Of a stretch of 64,000 nt of DNA, positions 11,885 to 23,049 are shown piece after piece. The notes beneath the pieces are model-generated. The model searched no databases. It saw only the letters and a list, made by a program, of their open reading frames with translations, and was not told the DNA's origin. The DNA lies in assembly GCA_017591395.1 (NCBI GenBank), contig WEDG01000466.1, positions 124,001 to 188,000 on the forward strand, read 5' to 3'. The stretch comes from Schistocephalus solidus. Its lineage: Eukaryota > Platyhelminthes > Cestoda > Diphyllobothriidea > Diphyllobothriidae. The position numbers and the translations under genes were made by a program. Each line of letters opens with the position of its first letter. Positions within the stretch are counted from its first letter, which is position 1.

Positions 11885-12830
11885 ACTGGACCGTTCATAT
11901 TCACACTGGAACACATCATCGCCAGATACGGAGAATTCCTACACTGAGAGTTGTAATACTTATAGGGTGCAGTCGCAAAGCTAATACATACCTACGACAA
12001 TTAACGGCATCCCTTTTGTCGAGGATGACTGTCGTCTGGTGCGCCAATTGTTTGATAGTTGCCATGCGGGTGGCTATCCAATGAAATTTCATCACACGTG
12101 TTGGTGCGATGACTGCCCGGCCACCTGGCTCACTAGCAAGGGTGCTGGCAAATGCATTCGCTCCTTGAGTGGCTGAATGCTTTGACCCAACTTAGTCTCA
12201 ACGCCGCATATGGGTTGGGCAGGTCATTGCACTAGTTTATAGATTGGGGGCCTGTAATCCATAATGAAATCAACTTGCGACTCACGCGATTATGATCACT
12301 GGCTAGCACTTCGGCGTCATCGAACTTTAATTTTAGAAAGTAAAAGAAACTTTCATGAAAGTAACGTTTTGAAAGTAACTTGCGACTCACGCGATCATGA
12401 TCACTGGCTAGCACTTCGGCATCATCGAACTTTAATTTTTCGCCGGTTGTCGCCAAATAAGGCGCGACTTGCAGTTTGACATCATTTCGTCGCACTGCTG
12501 CCACGTGTTCGGCAATTCACGCCCAGAGCTGACGTTCCGCTACTCCGAAGTAGTTGCTTTGCCCGTAACCAGAACCGATAAACTCCTTTAGATGATTCTC
12601 GCCATGGCAGTGGGTCGTTTGGTCTCATTACGACACGCCTAACGGTCGCCTCCGACTTGTATGCGCCTCCAACTACAAGTTGTGCGAGAAGACGGCTGAT
12701 GGCCTCCGAGACGTTTTTGATGTATGGAATCGTCCGTCAAAATTAGGGGCAGTAATATTTTGTCCCTTGTCTCGTTTGCGCATGCACCGGTTGACAAATT
12801 TTCGCAGGTAACCATTTTACCTCAACACCC
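11885..12830 (+). repeat. R3 repeat, copy a
   Basis: It shares ordered blocks with 57410-58233: GTAATACTTATAGGGTGCAG, GCGCCAATTGTTTGATAG, CATGCGGGTGGC, CACCTGGCTCACT, CACTTCGGCGTCATCGAAC, GCTGCCACGTGTTCGGCAAT and TTGTCTCGTTTGCGCATG. No coding frame persists. A block of about 64 bp is duplicated inside it (12271-12334 and 12378-12440). Confidence 0.8.
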
Positions 12831-12914
12831 ATCGAAGATATTGCAATTCGGTAACCTTGTCTTCCAGTTCACAGCATTGCGTCTCAATACACCGATCTAG
12901 TGTCCTTGCCTGAC

Positions 12915-13024
12915 CTTACAATTCACGTCTGCACTAATCATCGCCAGGTACGGGATAACGTACACTGGGAGTTGCAGTATTTATAGGATGCAGTCACTAA
13001 GCTACTATCTACAACAAGAAACTG
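12915..13024 (+). repeat. R3 repeat, copy b (5' part only)
   Basis: It contains CATCGCCAGGTACGG, GGGAGTTGCAGTATTTATAG and GATGCAGTCACTAAGCTAC, matching the start of copies a and f. It ends near 13024, where a copy in the opposite orientation takes over. Confidence 0.7.
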
Positions 13025-13935
13025 CTCCTCTCACATCGAGAATGGTTGGCCTCATTGCGCTTATTCCTTAACAGAAAAGCGAAACGAAACGAGTGACAAA
13101 CTCGCACCGACCTCAAATTTCGGCGAGTGTCTCTCGGAGGCCAGCAACCGCCGTCGCGCATGACTTGGTGTTGGAGGCGCCAAAAACCAGAGGCAACCAC
13201 TAAGCGTCAGGTAATAAGACACAAAGACTAACTGTTCTCATAAAAAAAATCTGGAGTCGTTTATCGGAATTGGCACAGTTGCGGGCAAAGGAACTGCGTT
13301 TTAGAAACTGAAAGGCTCCTTTGAAAGCGAATTACCAAACACCCGGCAGCAGTGCGGAGAAATGACGTAAATTCTCAAATCTTGGCTGATTGAACGCGAC
13401 CCGGCCAGAAATTCAAGTTCGATGAGGCCTTACTTCTCGTGAGAGGTGACAATCGCAAGAGCCACGATTTACTTGAAACATGGTGTACGGGCCCCTGTCT
13501 TTTAAAAAGTGCAATGACCTCCCCAGCCCATATTCGGTGCTGAGACGCAGTGTGACCAAAACAATCAGCTGTTCGGGGAGCACGCAGCCAAATATATCTT
13601 CCAACGCCAATGCCTTTCGGCCAGATGGCCAAGCAATCGTCCAGGCAAAATCCAACTGGGGATGATGAGATTTCAGCATGTAACGGCCCGCATGCGGGTC
13701 ATTAAAACAATTCGCACACCAGAGGACAACAATCCTCAAGGAAGGGGTAGGTGTAGATCAACCACCGCATCTTATAAATACTGAAACTCCCTGTGTTAAA
13801 ATTACTCATATCTGTCTATGAAGACGGGTTTCGGTCGGAATCTGAAACATTAAGCAATTAAAATTTGTGTCCCAGTGATCGCGTCTACTACTTACCAATT
13901 TCTTCCCGAGAATCGCCTTTTTACTTGTAACCACA
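13025..13935 (-). repeat. R3 repeat, copy c (near full length)
   Basis: Read on the minus strand it has the R3 blocks in order: the TTTATAAGATGC region, CATGCGGGCCG, CCATCTGGCC, GCACTTTTTAAAAGACAGGG, CGGGTGTTTGGTAATTCGC, CCTTTGCCCGCAACTG, TTACCTGACGCTTAGTGGTT and TGTCACTCGTTTCGTTTCGC. Its 5' end on the plus strand (TTTCTTCCCGAGAATCGCC) resembles the 3' end of copy f. Confidence 0.75.
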
Positions 13936-15483
13936 ATCAAGTCCACCGTCTGACTCCACAGTCTTAATTCAAACATTTGATTCTTTTCGGTCTTCTCTGC
14001 ATAGGATGAATGCCCCGTCTCATTTGCACACAATGCTGCCGTTGCATTTTCGTTAACCACTCATGTGCTCATTCTGAATGGCAGAAATCCTGAAAATGGC
14101 CCGCAGCTATTTCGCGTCGCTGAATTTCTTGTGAGTTCGAGCAACATATCAGTGCCTCCTTTAAAAATGTATCAATAGATTTTGTTAATCACTTCATGGT
14201 TTGGTAGAAGCGTTCATTTTCGATAGCCAGCTGGCACTAATATGGGCCGCCCCCTTACCGCGTTTATTATTCTCTCTTCAATGCAGAGCGCACTAGGCGA
14301 ACAGAATGCGTAAGTTGCGCTTTATTTTAAACTGGTCTTCAGCATAGCTCACGGCAGTTCTGCGGCCTTCATTCTGATACGAGACGATATCTTCGAGGAG
14401 ATTTATCAGAACCATACTTCGTTAGAAGTTGAACAGCCGATTCCTCCCTGTTCATCAAAAGATAAAACCTGCCAGGTCAGTTGCATTAAACTTCCATCCA
14501 TTACTTGACTGCACTTCATATTCTGGCCATGCTGCCAAAAAGTACTCTTAACTCAGCTTGCGCAACACTGCGAGCTGCAATTATAATTTTGGATTTCACC
14601 CATTTTCCTTCTTTCTCGATTTCCTTTCCCAAGTTTCAACAGCTGAGACATGCGTCTGCTGTGATTTTGCCTACGGAGCTTTCACTTGTCCCTCTAGACG
14701 CTTCTGCTGACAGCTTTTTTGAATTCCTTGTTTGGAGCCTTCTCAATTCATCCTCTGATGCCTACACGGTGGTGAAAATTCCAAGTAATTAGAGCGATCA
14801 CATTCGCAGATGCCACATATTTTGTATTTTGCCCAAAGGCTTTTCTACATATTTTGCAGTTCAAAGCGCAGAAACACAAAAGTACCCAATGAAGGATCTG
14901 TGTGATGTACCCCATCTGCCTGTAATGGACTGCGCCTCAACGACAGGCTTGAAGAGATCAATGTTCCAAGTTCTTTAACGCCTGTCCTTCAAGTCTTTCA
15001 TTATTTTAAATATGGCATTACTACTCTGTTTTCTGTGGGCTCCCGGTCTCTTAATGATCTCATTCGTATTCCCAGTTTATACCGCACTTCTGAGTCAGAA
15101 ATTTGGGAAGTTGCAGTGGTCTGCCTTCTTCTCCGAATCTTATTCCTTGTTGTCTTATACTTTCTGCTTAGTCGCGAACGGAGAGTTGAATTGCAGGGTG
15201 TAAACTTCGAACCCTCTCCTCTCCTGCGATTACGTTTCTTTGACTTCCAGCTGATGCTTCATTACGATGGCATTGTACAGTGGCTGGATAGCCTGCAGAG
15301 TGAATTCTCCAAGATCCTGCTCACTAGTGTGCTGCAATGTTAAGTCAAGATGGAGGTGCATGTTTGCATTCCAAGTGCGTGTATAAGTAAAAAAAGGTAA
15401 TGATTGGCTCGCAGGAATCATAAATTAATTCATCTAAGTTTTTGAATGCTTACTAGAATCCATCGTCCGAAATAAAAGTGACA
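13936..15483. other. Unassigned sequence
   Basis: Plus-strand frames of 95 codons (14505-14792) and 102 codons (15035-15343) overlap other frames and show no motif or splice context that supports a gene. Confidence 0.4.
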
Positions 15484-16095
15484 TCAAAAATAACAGCAGT
15501 TATAGGATGTGCAGGCCAATAAAACACCAGTAACGCCAGTCCGGAGGTGACTACGCAGGGCCCTGTGTGCTGGCACCAGATCGATAAATCGATTGACGGA
15601 GCACTCATTGGAGGCCCAGGCTTCAATCAATTTCCGCCTTGTGTTGCTTCTGGTGTGGGCGATTATCTTCGTGGCTATGAAGTTAAACTCGTTACCCATT
15701 TCGTAGATGGGGGCAGGCAGCTTATGCTGGTGTATGTGCGATCCAAGCATACGTCCAGTCTGTCCTGTGTAGTTACGCGAACAGTTTAGGCCTAGAATGC
15801 AATAAACTACACTCGACTGCTCATTAGGATTTAATATTTCCTTCATTTTCATGACCTGGTGCATATACATTTTTGGCAGACCATTGAATCGAGCCGTTAC
15901 AGTATCCTTTGATTGTATCTGACGCCATTCGTTCTCTGTTATAATATTTTGGCGTTCGAATTCTCGGATTAATTTGTTCAACTGATAAGGAACTGATTTG
16001 GCTTGTTTGATCCCATTCTCACAGTGGAACTCGGAGCATCTGACCTTCTCTTGGTCAATCCTCTGACGGTATTTGCGCAGCCTCGCGTGGAACAC
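15484..16095 (-). pseudogene. PLE3: internally deleted Penelope-like element with an intact 203-codon frame
   Basis: Residues ~35-80 (KLIREFERQNIITENEWRQI, DTVTARFNGLPKMY) match the PLE RT segment just before the conserved 'GLPK.HK' motif. About twelve residues later the frame enters the GIY-YIG nuclease: SSVVYCILGLNCSRNYTGQT, GRMLGSHIHQHKL, then NEFNFIATKIIAH and RKLIEAWASNECSVNRFIDL. The RT palm (motifs A-C) and linker are missing, and a piece of the nuclease is missing after HKL. The nuclease Tyr pair, Arg and the Glu in LIEAW are retained. The first ~30 residues are not recognised. Most likely a decayed copy with a chance in-frame deletion. Confidence 0.8.
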
Positions 16096-16216
16096 TTAAA
16101 GGAGCGCACGGACCATTCGTCTTCCGTGTTGGAGTACTACACGTCTCACCAGTTCCGTGTTTACCGGGGGTTTTATAAAATACATTTCGGCAAAACGCTA
16201 CTTTCGTGAGACGTGT

Positions 16217-16625
16217 ACAGGAACTGAATCAGCGCATAAGTAGCGGCCTTTGGAAGAGCCCCTTTTTCCCAGCTTAACCAAAGCAATCATTCCTTCGAAG
16301 AGTACAGAGAGGAACAAATCTTCCAATGATACTGTCGGTAGACCAGGTGGCTGAGCCATAATCACGCCAAACTCTAACACAAGTGATGACATTTCATGGG
16401 ATGACAACCCTAATGCGTGCCATCAAGAATGGGTAACCAGTGGGTAATCATCCTGGATGAAGGGGGAGCCTTTAGTACTCCTAGGTAATCAGTAGCATAG
16501 CGTGACTGCATCCTATAAATACTGCAACGCCATTTACGAAGTATTCAAATCTTCTCCCAGCGATCGTGTCTATGTCTTTTCAATTACTTCCTGGGTTGCG
16601 CATTTTTGCTTGTATCGGCATATAA
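16217..16625 (-). repeat. R3 repeat, copy d (partial)
   Basis: The minus strand carries GCAGTATTTATAGGATGCAG, ACCTGGTCTACCG and related R3 blocks in degraded form. Its 5' edge, seen on the plus strand as CAATTACTTCCTGGGTTGCG, matches the 3' edge of copy f. Confidence 0.6.
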
Positions 16626-16879
16626 TCGTTTTTAAAGTTAAATCGAAAGACACGCACGATTGCTCAAAAAAGCGAATACGTGAGCTCGAAGGAACAGTTC
16701 AGCAGAAGATGATGCATCGGTGGAACTGGAAACTTACTTGGCTGATATTTCCGATTCTGCCTCAAACGAATAACTGGAAACAGCCACAGATAACGCACAA
16801 AGCGTGGGGTACTCATAGGACTCAGTTGTGACACAACCATCTGCGTGCTATAACTAACAGTAAGATAGATAGGTAGGCC

Positions 16880-17008
16880 TATATTAAATCCTATGCTCTG
16901 TTCAGTTAGCCAAGGACCAATCAGAGGCTAAGTAGACGTAAGATTCGAACCCGGACTGCTAAGTTGCTGAAACAAATATCCTACAACTGGGTCCCGGCAT
17001 CCTGCAGA
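16880..17008 (-). repeat. SINE-2 (tRNA-like), copy 1
   Basis: Its plus-strand image has CAGTTAGCCAAGGACC, AAGATTCGAACCCGGAC, AGTTGCTGAAAC, GGGTCCCGGCATCCTGC. The same order occurs at 39392-39515. The minus strand contains a box-B-like GTTCGAATC. Unrelated to SINE-1 outside the promoter. Confidence 0.6.
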
Positions 17009-17093
17009 TCCATGTATTATTAAGTGCAGTTTTTGCGGGCTTAGGAAACGAACCTCATTGAAGGGTTTGCATGGGGGCGTGACTGAAAAGCAT

Positions 17094-19614
17094 ACGGCAT
17101 ATGCTCGGCCTTAATCACTTTTTGACTCCCACCTACGTAATCATTTTAGACCAAAGATCCATTTTATTACATGAGTGAAAATTTAACGAAGTCGTCTTTT
17201 AAATTTTATCTCAAACAGGCATTTTTTTAAGAGCATCCGAAGTAAATACGTTAGACCTGACGCATGTGTTGGCAGATCAACCGACGGCTGCCTGCACATT
17301 TCTTATAGCATTGATGATGGCGCCAAATCAAATCCGGCTTGATTTAGATAACTTTCACACCTAGTAAACGCACACAACGAAATCCAAAAATTTCGGAACA
17401 GACAGTTACCACGGGCTATAGGTTTTGTGAGCCAAACGGTATTCTATGAAAATCATTATATGCCAATTCCATGATTGAATCGCTTGTTTAACTACTGACA
17501 TTGCGTCCGAACCCATTAACTCCCTTCCGGAGATCTGGGTGCAAATACTTTCTTGAATTTTTTAAGCGCATGCTTGAAAAACATTGAAAGCAAATGTACG
17601 ACTTGTCAGTCACAGAGCATAAACCGGCGCTCTGGTCTATGTATGTATATATGTCATTGCAGCTGTCAGTTTATACTTGAACGCTCAAACTGCAATTCTG
17701 GTCTGAAGAAGGCTCCCATGAGATTAATAGCCATCAGTTTAAAGAAATAGACATTTTTATCTATGCTGATGCGAACTTCCTTTCCAGTGGTCAAAACGAG
17801 GACGACAACGTAAGATGGATCGATGTTGTCCATATAATTTTTAAAAATATTTGAAGATGCGCAGGAACCTGTCATATGTCCCAATAATTACAATAGTCCA
17901 TATATATATCTGATCTCTCTGATTGGGTCTTCTACAAGGTTATGGGTGAACTGCCCCTTTGAAACACTACCAAAAACCTGGAGGCAAATGATCACTGTTG
18001 CTTAAACTCCATCCATTGAGTGGACTAAACTGATTTCGTCCATTTAGATGCTCTGTGACTTTCTGCAATGAGATTATCTGCGGCAGAGTTCTGGGAGTTT
18101 CAATCCATAACACACCACGAAGATCGACTTGACGGGGGCAGGATCATCGTTTTACATATTAGGTGAACAAGTGTCAGTTCAACCTTTGCAAACCTTTGTG
18201 GTGCTAAGAGCAGGACCAGCGCAAGACAGAATTTTGAGTGATTTTGTATGATGATTGCAGACTTGCGAGGCATCTGACGCAACCTTTCAACCCTCACCCC
18301 CTAGCTCTCATGAAAAAAATAAAGCAGGATCTTCAGAGGCGAGACTGGGCACAGTGGTGAACAGATCGAAGTAAACCGTGTACGCGTGCCACACAGGAAC
18401 TGTTCCTAGAAACACAAACCGAGGAGGATGGTTCCAATATCGCATGTGTGAGAGTGCCAAAGGGGCCACATTAAGAATGCGTCAGGGTAGTCTGACTGTC
18501 GTTCCTGAGGCAACCGACTTAGCCCATCAGTTGCAGCAATTCATGTCACGATCTTAGCATATCCTGATATATTCAAATGGGTACAACGTATCTTAGGTAG
18601 AAAATGCGCTGAATTACCAAGCGGCTGGATCTCAATACAGTCGATCTCACTATCTCTTCCTTCTCTCTTGAATCAGTGCACTGTCCAGGCTGCGACTGGG
18701 CGCAAACGACTGACAGAGCTCAACAGTCAGTAAACATTTGCCATACCGTACGGCACGGCAACTTCCAACGCGTTCTCGTTCAGTATATAGATGAAATTAT
18801 CAAGATTTCTAGGCATATAGGTATGCCTTTGCTCTAACGTCTGAACTATGACATGTCAGAGATTTAAAAGTGTATGCTCTGTCTTTCATCGCATTTCCTG
18901 ATGGAACCTAAGGCATTTTTATATCTTCTCAGTGCATTTAGTTTGGAATAACCCCTTTAGCTTTCTTTCAGTATTTAACTGTATGAGGGTGATTTGCCTG
19001 ACATTACGAGTTCACTTTGCGCTCCTTGACTGCTGATGACAAGTCAGCACTGGGCACTATAAACTAACTGATGTGTCAGAGATGGTGGAAAGCGAATCGA
19101 GGCAGGCGTTTCAATCATGCCGACAGCTGCGATTTGGTGGAAAGTACCATCTCTCCGTGTCTTCGGTGCTTATAAAAAACACGACGGCGGTATTCAAATC
19201 CCAGGTCACACTGCACACTCACTCAGCAGGATGCGACGCACTACCCGGGTGCATATGTGCAGACCGGGAGCGCGCATTGGCTGAGCTATCAACAATTGTC
19301 GTTCAGACAGTTACCCCTGCACCAAGGCAGGCCCTCATTCCAATCAATTATCAACGTGTTACACTTCTCGCATCTATGGTTGAGGCACGAGCCAACAATG
19401 TGCTACTTACTTGCTGTCTCATTCTAAATACGCCATCCTGCAGTCATCTGCACATTTTCCAGCCAGGAAAATGAGCTGTGATTTCAGACTGGAGGTTAGT
19501 TGACAGCCTCCAGCTTAGATTTATATTGAGGAGCACTCGGAAGATCAACAAATTAGCAGTAATATTGCCACTTTCGTGCCGATTTCCTGTTTAGCGGAAT
19601 CGGCGGTAAATGCA
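17094..19614. repeat. R4 tandem duplication, unit 1
   Basis: Unit 1 is 2.5 kb. Its left part (17094-17967) is nearly identical to 19615-20489, and its right end (19302-19614) to 20492-20814. The segment 18240-19608 also matches 26605-27965. Included frames, such as the one at 19073-19474, differ between copies by small indels, so coding is unlikely. Confidence 0.85.
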
Positions 19615-20814
19615 CACGGCATATGCTCGGCCTTAATCACTTTTTGACTCCCACCTACGTAATCATTTTAGACCAAAGATCCATTTTATTACATGAGTGA
19701 AAATTTAACGAAGTCATCTTTTAACTTTTATCTCAAACAGGCATTTTTTTAAGAGCATCCGAAGTAAATACGTTAGACCTGACGCATGTGTTGGTAGATC
19801 AACCGACGGCTGCCTGCACATTTCTTATAGCATTGATGATGGCGCCAAATCAAATCCGGCTTGATTTAGATAAGTTTCACACCTAGTAAGCGCACACAAC
19901 GAAATCCAAAAATTTCGGAACAGACAGTTACCACGGGCTATAGGTTTTGTGAGCAAAACGGTATTCTATGAAAATCATTATATGCCAATTCCATGATTGA
20001 ATCGCTTGTTTTACTACTGACATTGCGTCCGAATCCATTAACTCCCTTCCGGAGGTCTGGGTGCAAATACTTTCTTGAATTTTTAAGCGCATGCTTGAAA
20101 AACATCGAAAGCAAATGTACGACTTGTCAGTCACAGAGCATAAACCGGCGCTCTGGTCTATGTATGTATATATGTCATTGCAGCTGTCAGTTTATACTTG
20201 AACGCTCAAACTGCAATTCTGGTCTGAAGAAGGCTCCCATGAGATTAATAGCCATCAGTTTAAAGAAATAGACATTTTTATCTATGCTGATGCGAACTTC
20301 CTTTCCAGTGGTCAAAACGAGGACGACATCGTAAGAGGGATCGATGTTGTCCATATAATTTTTAAAAAATATTTGAAGATGCACAGGAACCTGTCATATG
20401 TCCCAATAATTACAATAGTCCATATATATATCTGATCTCTCTGATTGGGTCTTCTACAAGGTTATGGGTGAACTGCCCCTTTAAACACTTCCGTTCAGAG
20501 AGTTACCCCTGCACCAAGGCAGGCCCTCATTTCAATCAATTATCAACGTGTTACACTTCTCGCATCTATGGTTGAGGCAAGAGCCAACAATGTGCTACTT
20601 ACTTGCTGTCTCATTCTAAATACGCCATCCTGCAATCATCTGCACATTTTCCAGCCAGGAAAATGAGCTGTGATTTCAGACTGGAGGTTAGTTGACAGCC
20701 TCCAGCTTAGATTTATATTGAGGAGCACTCGGAAGATCAACAAATTAGCAGGAATATTGCCACTTTCGTGCCGATTTCCTGTTTAGCGGAATCGGCGGTA
20801 AATGTAAGTAATTC
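19615..20814. repeat. R4 tandem duplication, unit 2 (internally deleted)
   Basis: It starts at the same ACGGCAT word as unit 1 and ends at the same GGCGGTAAAT word. About 1334 bp corresponding to 17968-19301 are absent. Divergence from unit 1 is only a few substitutions per hundred bases, suggesting a recent event. Confidence 0.85.
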
Positions 20815-21215
20815 AGCAGAAGATGCGAACTACTAATAAAGGAAAGATAATGAGTAAACCCAGTAAAATGAAACAGTCTCCAAAAGTAAAATAATTGCCA
20901 AACTAAGTAAGGCAATTAAAGGGTAGAAAACTCAGTTGGGAAACTGGCAGTTGTATGAATAGCATTAGTGCAGTAAGCAATAGAACACTGCCGTTCTGTA
21001 TAGACTTGCATCGTATATCTCGTCTCGTCTAGTTTTTTATGTTTTAACTTCTCTCGGCTTTCTGTAGACACTCTTAAGATGAATCTTATTGCTTATTTAT
21101 CAATACGTTTGGATTAGCCAGAGTTGCCAAACAAACTTTATTTGGTATCCTTTCATAGAAGACGCGATATCCTGGGCTCTTGTGGTCGAGTATTGACTAT
21201 TCTGTTCAAATTCCT
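20815..21215. repeat. R4 right flank, shared with 27966-28325
   Basis: AAGTAATTCAGCAGAAGATG, GGCAGTTGTATGAATAGCAT and TTCTCTCGGCTTTCTGTAGA recur at the other copy. A ~40 bp segment near 21010-21050 is present only here. The shared flank shows that the family extends beyond the tandem unit. Confidence 0.75.
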
Positions 21216-23049
21216 TCATGTGTTATTGATAGTTAAAGAGGCTACTGTCGTTGGCAACTTTTTTTCAAACGGTTAACTTATTCGGTTAGGTCGGCTTAGA
21301 AAGATAGATGAAGAAACTGACCAAACACTGAGGCCACTTTTGAATTACGACACATATTAGCTAAAAATGCTTTCGGAGCTTGCATTATTGATTATCGTCC
21401 AACGTAAATCCGACGTATTTAAATCCTGAGAGGATGCCGAACGTTTGACAACGGGTATTTTCAGTCGTCTGAAAAGGCACATTCAAGAATGCACGACTAC
21501 TAATTTATATGCATATTTATATTAATTTTCGATGTGTTTATAATTCTACACATTTTCTAATGAAAGCACAGATAAACGCAAGGTCTGTTACATTAAGTCT
21601 GCTTCATACTTTTTGCGCAAAAAAATATAACTTAAAGTATTTATTTTTATTTTTTTTCAAATACCTTTGAATGTGACTTGTCTTGAGGGCTTTCAAACTA
21701 CAACCTGTACATTTTTCACTTAGGACCCATTAAAAATTCATTTAGCTTATGAAGAAGTTGCCACGAAGGATTCAAAAAATTTTTAGTTGTAGATAGAACA
21801 TGTCTTATAATTTTTTAAGAAACACTAATCAACGGAGTAACACGATTATAATTAAAAAGATGACTGATGGATTTAAAAATCTCACACTCAGCCATCTTTA
21901 CACCGAAACCTATATTTTATTTGTCTCAGACTTTATCGTGTGTCTTTTTCTATCGCAGCATTAGGCATTTTCCCCAATTTTTGCCGAAAGAATAAGCGGT
22001 GGAATTGGTACTGAAATTTGGCCGAGTTCTGTGACCTCCTCCAATCCCTCTGAGAAATATTTGATTTGTGAATGTGGCCTGCTGGATTTTATGATTTAAT
22101 ACATCGCACACAGTATTCTCCTTGGAGCTGTTTCCGATCAGGTTGTAGATTTTTTCCCCGTGCCGGAGTTAGGGCCGGTACTCAGCCTTTCGTCGACCTC
22201 AAACGAACGGCTAAACTGCAGCATCAGTATGAATTTACTTAAAATCATGATTACCCGTATTTAACTCAAGACTACTACTTTTCCCGCCAGCTCCAGCACA
22301 ATCTTGTGTGACATTTTGCTCGGTTCCGCCCAACCTACCTTGGCTGGCCTAACTCGTGAAATTTGTGATCGATATTAGAAAGAGTAGTTTAGCCTGCATT
22401 TGGTCTTGTTATTTTGATTTGTTGAGTGGATTTGTGGTTCAGGAATCCTTCTTCTGAATAACGCTCCATGTTGATTCATTTATATTGGAGGAAACAGGCA
22501 GGATTTGGGCAACACCAGAGCTTGCCGGATATCCAAGAAAGTGCCTATGCTATTTAAATATCGCAGAGCAAAGTCCGAAGATTTTGTGCATTGCATTATA
22601 AAGGACAAAAATTATAAGAAAATGGGCTTCAAATATGTCCCTCTCGAAACCGGAAAATGTGCTTTAACTTCAAGGAAAATCACGTGAAGGTAAGTTTAAG
22701 AAATCGCATTTTTTCCGCAAACAAACGAAGAATTAGCTTTTGAAAGTAATTTTCCAAATTGCTGACATCTTTTTGAGACAAAATGCAGGAATAAAACTTT
22801 TTAACAGAATTTTTTACTAGGGCGATAGTTGGGACCAGAAGAAACGTACGTACAAGATACTGCGAAGCTGGGCGTCAAGAACAACCTATTTTATATTGCA
22901 AGCATGTGACAGGAAATATTTTTACACCGTAGTTTCCACTAATGTGAAATTGAGAAGCGCAATGGACAGAAGACTAGCAACCTTCGAAAAATCTTAGTAT
23001 ATATTTGGATACTCTGTCGCGTAAATGAAGATGCGCATCCCAGGTTCAT
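21216..23049. other. Unassigned AT-rich sequence
   Basis: No motif or repeat recognised. A 60-codon frame at 22505-22687 has no supporting context. Confidence 0.4.

Noticed and set aside
19073..19474. 133-codon frame, and its counterpart at 27469-27828
   Set aside because: The two R4 copies differ by indels that change the frame start, so selection on a protein is unlikely.
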